From Streptomyces nigrescens (GTDB lineage Bacteria > Actinomycetota > Actinomycetes > Streptomycetales > Streptomycetaceae): a DNA stretch of 64,000 nt. The translations under genes and the position numbers were made by a program. The notes beneath the pieces are model-generated. The model was not told where the DNA came from, did no database searches, and saw nothing but the letters and a program-made list of their open reading frames with translations. Position 1 is the stretch's first letter. Each line of letters begins with the position of its first letter. Shown here piece by piece: positions 16,066 to 23,165 of the stretch. The stretch lies in assembly GCA_024349765.1 (NCBI GenBank), contig AP026073.1:2914001-2978000 (forward strand), given 5' to 3'.

Positions 16066-17447
16066 TGCCGGCCGGCCTGCCGGAGACCGCCCGCTTCCGG
16101 GCGTTCGGCCCCCGCCACCTCGACGAGATCGCCCGCCGCCACGGCCTGCCCGACGACCTCCGCGAGACCGTGCGCCGGGTGTCGCTGGTGCTGCCGTTCC
16201 GCGTCAACGAGTACGTGCTCGGCGAACTCATCGACTGGGACCGGGTCCCCGAGGACCCGATGTTCCAACTCACCTTCCCGCAGCGCGGCATGCTCGCCCC
16301 GGCCGACGAGAACCAGCTGGCCAAACTCTCCGCCGACCCCGCCGACAAGCCGCTGCTGCGCGGGGCCGTCCAGGAGATCCGCCGCCGCCTCAACCCCCAC
16401 CCGTCCGGCCAGCAGCAGCTCAACGTGCCCACCCAGGACGGCGGCCGGCTCCCCGGCCTGCAGCACAAATACCGCGAGACGGTGCTCTACTTCCCCGGCC
16501 AGGGCCAGACCTGCCACGCCTACTGCACCTACTGCTTCCGCTGGGCCCAGTTCATCGGCGACGCCGACCTCAAATTCGCCGCCCCCGACCCCGGCGGGCT
16601 GATCCGCTACCTCGCCGACCACTCCGAGGTCCACGACGTGCTGGTCACCGGCGGCGACCCGATGGTGATGTCCACCGAGCGGCTGCGCGGCCACCTGGAG
16701 CCGCTGCTGGGCGTCGAGACGGTCCGTACGATCCGGATCGGCACCAAGTCCGTCGCCTACTGGCCGCAGCGCTTCGTCACCGACCCGGACGCCGACGACG
16801 TGCTGCGGCTGTTCGAGCGGGTGATCGCCTCCGGGCGGCAGCTCGCGGTGATGGCGCACTTCAGCCACCCGCGGGAACTGGCGACCGGCCTCGCCCGGCA
16901 GGCGCTGGCCCGCATCCGTGCGACCGGCGCGGTGGTCTACTGCCAGGCGCCGCTGATCGCCCACGTCAACGACGACGCCCGGGTCTGGAGCGAGCTGTGG
17001 CGGGCCGAACTCGCGGCCGGCGCGGTGCCCTACTACCTGTTCGTCGAGCGCGACACCGGCCCTTACGACTACTTCAAGGTGCCGCTGGCCAGGGCGGTCG
17101 AGATCTTCACCGACGCCTACCGCACCCTGCCGGGCCTGGCCCGCACGGTGCGCGGCCCGGTGATGTCCGCCACCCCCGGCAAGGTCGTCGTGGACGGCGT
17201 CGAGGAGACCCCCGACGGGGCGTACTTCCGGCTGCGGATGCTCCAGGCCCGCAACCCCGACCTGGTCGGCCGGCCGTTCCGGGCCCGCTACTCCGCCGAC
17301 GCCGCCTGGCTCGACGACCTCGTACCCGACCCCGCCACCCCGGCCGACCTCGCCGCGGCCCTGCGCGGCGGCGCACCGACCGCACCCGGCCCGGCCGGCC
17401 CCGGCGCGGCCCGCCGCACCGGCCGCGCGGAGAGGAACCCCGCATGA
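16065..17447 (+). CDS. KamA-family radical SAM protein (lysine 2,3-aminomutase-like)
   Basis: A 460-residue radical SAM enzyme. The cluster motif is CHAYCTYC with Cys150, Cys154 and Cys157 (CxxxCxxC), followed by FRWAQF instead of the RRR/RRH of standard lysine 2,3-aminomutases. LVTGGDPMVMS (about 200-210) is the KamA-type SAM-binding GGD motif. The C-terminal MSATPGKVVVDG, with a lysine after PG, may be the PLP-binding site corresponding to the GGGGK of KamA. If so it would move an amino group from C2 to C3 (or similar) and supply a beta-amino acid. The substrate cannot be read from sequence, and relatives with this FRWAQF signature are, as far as I know, uncharacterised. The start overlaps the previous stop (TGATG). 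The last 50 residues are Pro/Ala/Gly-rich. Confidence 0.85.
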   Translation: MPAGLPETARFRAFGPRHLDEIARRHGLPDDLRETVRRVSLVLPFRVNEYVLGELIDWDRVPEDPMFQLTFPQRGMLAPADENQLAKLSADPADKPLLRGAVQEIRRRLNPHPSGQQQLNVPTQDGGRLPGLQHKYRETVLYFPGQGQTCHAYCTYCFRWAQFIGDADLKFAAPDPGGLIRYLADHSEVHDVLVTGGDPMVMSTERLRGHLEPLLGVETVRTIRIGTKSVAYWPQRFVTDPDADDVLRLFERVIASGRQLAVMAHFSHPRELATGLARQALARIRATGAVVYCQAPLIAHVNDDARVWSELWRAELAAGAVPYYLFVERDTGPYDYFKVPLARAVEIFTDAYRTLPGLARTVRGPVMSATPGKVVVDGVEETPDGAYFRLRMLQARNPDLVGRPFRARYSADAAWLDDLVPDPATPADLAAALRGGAPTAPGPAGPGAARRTGRAERNPA

Positions 17448-18715
17448 CCGCCGTCACCGTCGCCCCGCCCTCCCCGAACCTGGCGCTCAACCAGCTCGTC
17501 GACCGGCGCCGCGCCGAAGGGGCCTCGCTGGTCCACCTGGCGTTCGGCGAGGCCCGGCTGCCGGTCCTGCCCCAGCTCGCCGCCCAGCTGGCGGCCGGCG
17601 CGAGCCGCTCGGCGTACGGGCCGGTGGCCGGCGCGGAGAGCGTGCGCCGCGCGGTGGCCGGCTACTTCACCCGCCGCCGGCTGCCCACCGAACCCGACCG
17701 GGTGATGGTCGCCCCCGGCAGCAAACCGCTGCTGATGGCCCTCCAACTCGTCGTCCCCGGCGACCTGTTGCTGCCCCGGCCCGCCTGGAACAGCTACGCC
17801 CCGCAGGCCCGGTACGCCGGCAAGAAGGTCTTCGGCGTGCCGGTCCCCGCCGAGTGCGGCGGCGTCCCGGCGCCCGACGCGCTGCGCGAGACCCTGCACC
17901 GGGCCCGGGCGGCCGGCGCCGACCCCCGGCTGCTGGTCCTCACCCTCCCCGACAACCCCACCGGAACCGTGGCCCCGCCCGCGCTGATCCGCGACCTGTG
18001 CGCGCTGGCCCGCGCCGAGGACCTGCTGATCGTCTCCGACGAGATCTACCGCGACCTCGTCCACGACCCCGCCGCCACCCCCTACCTCAGCCCCGCCGAA
18101 GTCGCCCCGGAACGCACCGTCGTCACCAGCGGACTGTCCAAGACCCTCGGCCTCGGCGGCTGGCGGATCGGCGTGGCCCGCTTCCCCTCCGGCGACACCG
18201 GCGCCCTGCTCCGGGACGCCACCCTCGCCGCGGCCAGCGAGATCTGGTCCACCCTGGCCGGGCCGATGCAGCAGGTCGCCGAGTACGCGTACGCCGAACC
18301 GCCGGAGATCACCGCGCGGATGCGGGCGAGCGCCCGGCTGCACGGCGCGGTGGCCCGGGCCGTGCACCGGACCGCGGTCGAGGCGGGCGCCGTGTGCCGC
18401 CCGCCCACCGGCGGCTTCTACGTCTACCCGGACTTCGCGCCGCTCCGCGACCGGCTGGCGGCCCGCGGCGTCACCGACTCCGCCTCGCTCGCCGCCCGCC
18501 TCCTCGACGACGCGGGCATCGTCGTGCTCGCCGGACACCTCCTCGGCGACGCCCCGCAGGCGCTGCGCTTCAAGGCCGCCACCAGCCTGCTCTACGGCGA
18601 CGAACGGCAGCAGCACGAGGCGCTGCACGCCGCCGACCCCACCCGCCTGCCGCACATCGCCACCGAACTCACCCGGATCGCCGAGGGCTTCGCCCGGCTG
18701 ACGGGGGCGGCATGA
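17444..18715 (+). CDS. PLP aminotransferase, class I/II fold type I
   Basis: A 423-residue aspartate-aminotransferase-fold enzyme. Lys233 in TSGLSKTLGLGGWRIG is the Schiff-base lysine; Asp199 in IVSDEIYRD contacts the pyridine nitrogen; LPDNPTGT (about 168-175) and the Arg in LRFKAATSLL near the C-terminus fit carboxylate binding. It may transaminate an amino acid precursor or its keto acid, or act as a PLP lyase or cyclase as related enzymes do in peptide antibiotic pathways. The ATG at 17444 overlaps the radical SAM stop (ATGA) and has GAGAGGAA upstream, so translation is coupled. The radical SAM and aminotransferase genes side by side suggest they build one unusual amino acid. Confidence 0.9.
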   Translation: MTAVTVAPPSPNLALNQLVDRRRAEGASLVHLAFGEARLPVLPQLAAQLAAGASRSAYGPVAGAESVRRAVAGYFTRRRLPTEPDRVMVAPGSKPLLMALQLVVPGDLLLPRPAWNSYAPQARYAGKKVFGVPVPAECGGVPAPDALRETLHRARAAGADPRLLVLTLPDNPTGTVAPPALIRDLCALARAEDLLIVSDEIYRDLVHDPAATPYLSPAEVAPERTVVTSGLSKTLGLGGWRIGVARFPSGDTGALLRDATLAAASEIWSTLAGPMQQVAEYAYAEPPEITARMRASARLHGAVARAVHRTAVEAGAVCRPPTGGFYVYPDFAPLRDRLAARGVTDSASLAARLLDDAGIVVLAGHLLGDAPQALRFKAATSLLYGDERQQHEALHAADPTRLPHIATELTRIAEGFARLTGAA

Positions 18716-19905
18716 GCCCCACCACCCCGCACGGAAGGACACCGGCCATGGCCGTCACAGGGGAACCGGAGCAGTTCGCGTTCGGTTCCGTCCACAGCGG
18801 TCTGCTCGACTGCGTCCAGGTCAACCTGGCGGTCCTCGCGGACCACCACCACGGGCCCGGAGCACACCTCCGGCTCGGCGCCCCCCTGGGCTTTCGCTCC
18901 TGGGAGGGCCCCGGCGGACTGCCCACCGTCGATCCGCCGCTCACCGAGCAACTCCGGCTGGCGCCGGGCCTCCTGGGGCTCCGCGTCGTGCGGCGGGAGC
19001 GGATGAGCCGCACCGGCATGTTCGCGGCGATCCGCCGGGCCGGCGCCGCCCGCTACGTCGTCGCCGACTCCTTCCACCTGCCCTGGCTGCCGTACCACGG
19101 GCAGGCACACATGGAACACAGCTTCCTGCTCGCCGCCGGGCCCGGCGGCTGGCACGTCACCGACGCCTACCGCAGCGAGACCTCCTGGGGCACCGCCGCC
19201 CCCGGCACCTGGGTGCTCACCGAGGACGCGCTGGCCGGCATCGAGTCCGCCGAGGTCGTCGAGGTGGCACCGGACACCGCCCGCCCGGCCGCCGGACCGC
19301 CCCCGCTGGTGTCCGTCGACGAGAGCGCGGTCGCCGCCTACCTCGACGCGTACGACGTCTGTCCGGACCGCGTCCGGGCGATCGGTCAACTGACCGTCGA
19401 GACCTGGCTGCTGGCTCGCTCCCGCACCCTGCACGCCACCTACCGCGCGCTCTTCACCGACCACGCCGACGAGGAGCGGCGGGCGGCCGAGGCCGGGCAC
19501 CTGCGGGCCTGGGACAAGGTCGTCGAGCAGACCTACCTCGCCCACCGCCGGCTGTCCCGCGGCCGCGCCGAGCCCCCGGGCGTCGTGGACCGGCTGCGGC
19601 AGGTGCTCACCGCCGACATCGCCGTCTTCGGCACCCCGCCCGGCAACCCGGCCCCCGCGGCCGCCCCACCCGCCGACGACGCGCTCCGCGACCGGGTGGC
19701 CGCCGTGGCCGCGGAGGTGCTCGGCGTGGAGGTGGCCGGCCTCCTCGACGGCGCCCCCTTCGACTCCTTCCCCTCCTTCAGCTCCTTCCGGCTGATCGAG
19801 ATCATCGAGCGGCTGGAGACCGCACTGGGCCGGGAACTCGACGCCGACGCTCTCGTACCCGAAAACCTCCGCCGGGTCGACGACCTGTGCCGCATCGCCC
19901 GCTGA
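18712..19905 (+). CDS. BtrH-like (C39-peptidase-fold) domain fused to a carrier domain
   Basis: A 397-residue two-part protein. Residues about 25-160 resemble the N-terminal domain of butirosin protein BtrH, which moves an acyl group from a carrier protein to an amine. A papain/C39-like triad can be placed at Cys34 (LLDCVQVN), His136 (HMEHSFLL) and Asp151 (HVTDAY), and the ADSFHLPWLPYH strand is typical of the family. A helical region (about 205-300) and a Pro/Ala linker follow. The last 75 residues look like an acyl/peptidyl carrier: SSFRLIEIIERLE aligns with DSMQAIELLFAVE of the free carrier next door, making Ser358 the phosphopantetheine site, with Ser replacing the usual Asp before it. 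The fusion suggests the domain acts on its own carrier. The start at 18712 overlaps the previous stop; ATG 18748 behind GGAAGGA is the alternative. Confidence 0.7.
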   Translation: MSPTTPHGRTPAMAVTGEPEQFAFGSVHSGLLDCVQVNLAVLADHHHGPGAHLRLGAPLGFRSWEGPGGLPTVDPPLTEQLRLAPGLLGLRVVRRERMSRTGMFAAIRRAGAARYVVADSFHLPWLPYHGQAHMEHSFLLAAGPGGWHVTDAYRSETSWGTAAPGTWVLTEDALAGIESAEVVEVAPDTARPAAGPPPLVSVDESAVAAYLDAYDVCPDRVRAIGQLTVETWLLARSRTLHATYRALFTDHADEERRAAEAGHLRAWDKVVEQTYLAHRRLSRGRAEPPGVVDRLRQVLTADIAVFGTPPGNPAPAAAPPADDALRDRVAAVAAEVLGVEVAGLLDGAPFDSFPSFSSFRLIEIIERLETALGRELDADALVPENLRRVDDLCRIAR

Positions 19906-19926
19906 CCGCACCACGAAAGAGACCCC

Positions 19927-20205
19927 ATGGACGCCCGCTTCACCGCCCTGCTGCGGCCCTTCCTCAAGCCCGCCGGCCCCGGCGAGATCACCCTCACCCC
20001 CGACACCGACCTGCGCAAACTCGGCGTCGACTCCATGCAGGCCATCGAGCTGCTGTTCGCCGTCGAGGACACCTTCGGCATCTCGCTGCCGGACGAGGAG
20101 CTCAACGACACCACCTTCGCCACCGCCGGCAGCCTCTGGAACGTGATCGCCGCACAGCTGCCGGCGGGCGCCGGCGACGGCACGGCCGGCCGGGAGACCG
20201 CATGA
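19927..20205 (+). CDS. Acyl/peptidyl carrier protein
   Basis: A 92-residue carrier protein. Ser36 in LGVDSMQAIELL is the 4'-phosphopantetheine attachment site, with the canonical Asp before it, and the remaining helices (FAVEDTFGISLPDEEL) are typical. It would carry the amino acid loaded by one of the adenylation enzymes or ATP-grasp ligases and present it to the two dehydrogenases encoded directly downstream. GAAAGAGA lies at the right distance before the ATG. The stop overlaps the first dehydrogenase start (ATGA). This is the only free carrier in the window. Confidence 0.92.
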   Translation: MDARFTALLRPFLKPAGPGEITLTPDTDLRKLGVDSMQAIELLFAVEDTFGISLPDEELNDTTFATAGSLWNVIAAQLPAGAGDGTAGRETA

Positions 20206-21383
20206 CCACCGAGCCCGCCCCCCGGCCCCCGCTCGACCTGACCGACCGGCTCGCCGCCGTCACCGAGGCCACCGAGGAACACCTGGCGCACACCGACCGC
20301 GCCGCGGAATTCCCGGTGGCCGCGCTGGACGCGCTGCGCCGCACCGCCCTGCTCGGCCTGCTGGTCCCCGTCGCACACGGCGGACTCGGCGGCACCGCAC
20401 GGGACCTGGTGGCCGCCGCCCAGACCCTCGGGCGCAGCGACATGTCCGTCGGCATGATCTTCGCGATGCACTGCCAGCAGGCGGCGGCCCTGGTCCACTA
20501 CGGGAGCGAGCGGCTGCGCAAGGAGGTGCTGCCGCGGATCGCGGCGGGGGAGTGCTACCTCGCCTCCGTCACCACGGAGGCCGGCAAGGGCGGCCACCTG
20601 CTCAGCGCACAGGCGCAACTTGCCGACGAGGGCGGCGAGTTGGCGGTGGAGCGGTTCGCGCCCATCGTCACCGGCGGCACCCACGCCGACGGCTTCCTGA
20701 TCACCATGCGCAGCCCCGGGGCCGACGCCACCGCCCACGAGGTGACGCTGGTCTACGCCCACCGCGACCAGCTCGACCTCACCGCCTCCGGCGACTGGCA
20801 GCCCATGGGCATGCGCGCCGGCCACAGCGCCGCGCTCACCCTGACCGGACGCGTCCCCGGCCACCAAGTCGTCGGCGAAGTGGGGGAGTTCCACCGGATC
20901 GCGGCCACGGTCTTCGGGCCGCTGGCCCACCTCGGCTGGTCGGCGGTCTGGCTCGGCACCGCCGCGGGGGCGCTCTCCCGCGTGCTGCGCCTGCTGCGCA
21001 GCCCCGCCGGCCGGGCCCGCTTCGACCTCACCTCCGAGCTCCTCCTCACCCGGATCGCCCGGTCCCGGCAGCGCCTCGACACCGTGCACGCCCTGCTGCA
21101 ACAGGCCCTGCGCACCGTGGAGTCCGGCGCCGACCTGTCCGCACCGGCCCGCCAGCTCCAGCTCAACGCGCTGAAGATCACCGCCTCCGAGGAGTGCCTG
21201 GCGGCCGTCGACGACCTGATCGCCGCGCTCGGACTGCGCCACGGCTACCTCAAGGACTCACCCACCCGGCTCGAACAGGCCCTGCGCGACCTGCGGTCCG
21301 CGCCGCTCAACTACAGCAACGACCGGCTGCACCTCGCCGACGGCCGGCTGGCGCTGCGCGACCAGGGGGTGAGCTTTGCCTGA
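20202..21383 (+). CDS. Acyl-CoA dehydrogenase-like flavoprotein 1
   Basis: A 393-residue protein of the acyl-CoA dehydrogenase family: helical N-terminus (FPVAALDALRRTALLGLLVP, VAHGGLGGTARDLVAAAQTL), central beta domain (YLASVTTEAGKGG, ADGFLITMR) and C-terminal helices ending LEQALRDLRSAPLNYSNDRL. It binds FAD and would remove two hydrogens from C-alpha and C-beta of a thioester. Next to a carrier gene such enzymes often oxidise a carrier-bound aminoacyl group, as in prolyl-carrier dehydrogenation, so a carrier substrate is more likely than a CoA ester. It shares few exact motifs with the second dehydrogenase. The start overlaps the carrier stop (ATGA). Confidence 0.85.
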   Translation: MTTEPAPRPPLDLTDRLAAVTEATEEHLAHTDRAAEFPVAALDALRRTALLGLLVPVAHGGLGGTARDLVAAAQTLGRSDMSVGMIFAMHCQQAAALVHYGSERLRKEVLPRIAAGECYLASVTTEAGKGGHLLSAQAQLADEGGELAVERFAPIVTGGTHADGFLITMRSPGADATAHEVTLVYAHRDQLDLTASGDWQPMGMRAGHSAALTLTGRVPGHQVVGEVGEFHRIAATVFGPLAHLGWSAVWLGTAAGALSRVLRLLRSPAGRARFDLTSELLLTRIARSRQRLDTVHALLQQALRTVESGADLSAPARQLQLNALKITASEECLAAVDDLIAALGLRHGYLKDSPTRLEQALRDLRSAPLNYSNDRLHLADGRLALRDQGVSFA

Positions 21384-22482
21384 CGCCCGCTACGCCCCGC
21401 TCGACGCACTGCCCCGCACCGCACCCGGCGCACAGGTCTGGGCCGCACTCGGCGGCGCCGGTCTGACCGCCGGCGCCTACCGCGACCGGCGGCCCGGCAC
21501 CGGCATCGACCCGGCCGGCCTCGCCGATCTGCTCACCGCCGTCGACGCCCGCTTCTCCGTCGCCGCCACCCTGTCGGTCAGTGTCCAGCTGGCCACCGCG
21601 CTGCCCCTGCTCACCACCGGCCGGGCGCCGGTGGCCCGGCAGGCCCTGGACGGTGCGCTCGCCGGGCGGGCCACCCTCGCCCTCGCCGCCACCGACGTCA
21701 CCGCCGGCACCGACCTCACCGCCCTCCGCACGGAACTGCGGATCGAGGACGACGCCCTCGACGTGACCGGCGAGAAGAACTGGATCGCCAACACCACCAC
21801 CGCCGCCCACTTCCTCGTCCTCGCCCGGCACCGCCCCGGACGGCACTTCACCCACTTCACCTGGGTCCTGGTGCCGGCCGACGCACCGGGCGTCACCGTG
21901 CGTCCCGCCGACTCCGCCCTGTTCGCCGCCTCCGGCGCCGGCCACGTCACCTTCGACGGGGTACGGCTCGGCCGGGACCACGTGCTCGGCCGCGTCGGCC
22001 TCGGACTGCCGCTCTTCGCCCGCCACATCGGCACCGAACGGCTGGCCGGCGCCCAGTGGGGCGTGGCGCTGTGCCGCCGGGTGCTGGCCGACACCCACCG
22101 CCGCCTCGCCGGGCGCCCGCACGGGGACGGCGCCCTGTGGGACCGTGACGCGGTCCGGCAGCGGTTCGCGGCCGGCCTGCTCCGCGTACGCGCACTCCAC
22201 GCCCTCACCGTCGAGTTGGCCGACCAGGTGGCGCTGCGGCACGACGCCACGGCGGCCGCCACCCTCAAGGCGGCCGCCGGCGCCACCGTCCACCACGTCC
22301 TCGCCGACTGCGCCCAGCTGTGGGGCGCGGCCGGCTTCACCACCGGAGGGATCCAGGAACTCCGCGCCCAGGCCGCGCTGTTCGGCATCGGCGGCGGCGC
22401 CGACGAGGTGGTCCTCGGCACCCTCGCGGACGCCGCCGAGGACGTGCTGGCCGCCCTCGAACGGCCGGGCACCCTGCCGTGA
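21376..22482 (+). CDS. Acyl-CoA dehydrogenase-like flavoprotein 2
   Basis: A 368-residue acyl-CoA dehydrogenase family protein, encoded immediately after the first. GEKNWIANTTTAAHFLVLAR (about 134-153) is the usual GxKxWITN-type strand, FDGVRLGRDHVLG the next beta element, and QLWGAAGFTTGGIQELRAQ..GIGGGADEV the C-terminal FAD-contacting helices. The N-terminal helical domain is short. The TTG start at 21376 overlaps the previous stop by 8 nt and has GGGGGTGA upstream. Two adjacent, dissimilar dehydrogenases could form a heteromer or act in sequence on a carrier-bound substrate. Confidence 0.83.
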   Translation: MPDARYAPLDALPRTAPGAQVWAALGGAGLTAGAYRDRRPGTGIDPAGLADLLTAVDARFSVAATLSVSVQLATALPLLTTGRAPVARQALDGALAGRATLALAATDVTAGTDLTALRTELRIEDDALDVTGEKNWIANTTTAAHFLVLARHRPGRHFTHFTWVLVPADAPGVTVRPADSALFAASGAGHVTFDGVRLGRDHVLGRVGLGLPLFARHIGTERLAGAQWGVALCRRVLADTHRRLAGRPHGDGALWDRDAVRQRFAAGLLRVRALHALTVELADQVALRHDATAAATLKAAAGATVHHVLADCAQLWGAAGFTTGGIQELRAQAALFGIGGGADEVVLGTLADAAEDVLAALERPGTLP

Positions 22483-23165
22483 CGGCACCGATCGAGGTGG
22501 CCCGCGGGGTCTGGGTGGCCACCACGACCGCGGACCGCACCGCCCCCAGCACCCACCGGGACGACCGGCGCCGGGCGGCCGCCCTGCCCGAATGGCGGGC
22601 CCGCGAATTCCTCGCCGGCCGCGGGCTGTTGCGGCAGCTGCTGGCCGCCGTACGGCCCGGCCCGGCCGGGGCGGAGATCGTCCCCGACCGGCGGGGCAAG
22701 CCGCATCTGCGCGGGCACCCGGACCTCGGCATCAGCGTGTCCCACAGCCCGGGCGCGCTCGCCGCCGGGGTGGCGCCGGGGCGCGCCGTCGGCGTGGACG
22801 TCCAGTGCCCGGACCCCGCCGTCAGCGCCTCCTTCGCCCGGCGGCTGCTCGGAGCGCACGCCGGGCGGCTCACCGCACTGCCCCCGGCCGCGGCCGCCGA
22901 GGAGGTCGCCTGGGTGTGGACCGCCCAGGAAGCCTGCGTCAAGGCCGGTGGACTGGGCCTCGCCGGGCGGCCCTGGACCATCGACGTCCCGCCCGGCGCC
23001 CGCTCGGGCCGCTGGCAGGGCTACCGCTGGCTGAGCCTGCGCGACCACTCCAGCACCCCGCTGAGCTGCGCATTCGCCATGACCGCAGGCACGCGGGGCG
23101 GGCCCGCTGGTACGCCCGGCACCCCTGCCGCGCACCACCCCATCCCTTGGAAAGGCGAACGGTGA
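22479..23165 (+). CDS. 4'-phosphopantetheinyl transferase (Sfp type)
   Basis: A 228-residue enzyme that transfers phosphopantetheine from CoA to carrier serines. VPDRRGKPHL and ISVSHSPGALAAGV are the first motif, GVDVQ the Mg-binding motif (usually GIDIE, here with Gln for Glu), and VWTAQEACVKAGG the third (usually W..KEA, here QEA). These substitutions occur in actinobacterial members but should be kept in mind. It would activate the carrier at 19927 and the carrier domain at 18712. The GTG at 22479 overlaps the previous stop (GTGA). A dedicated transferase supports this locus being a self-contained carrier-based pathway. Confidence 0.88.
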   Translation: MTAPIEVARGVWVATTTADRTAPSTHRDDRRRAAALPEWRAREFLAGRGLLRQLLAAVRPGPAGAEIVPDRRGKPHLRGHPDLGISVSHSPGALAAGVAPGRAVGVDVQCPDPAVSASFARRLLGAHAGRLTALPPAAAAEEVAWVWTAQEACVKAGGLGLAGRPWTIDVPPGARSGRWQGYRWLSLRDHSSTPLSCAFAMTAGTRGGPAGTPGTPAAHHPIPWKGER

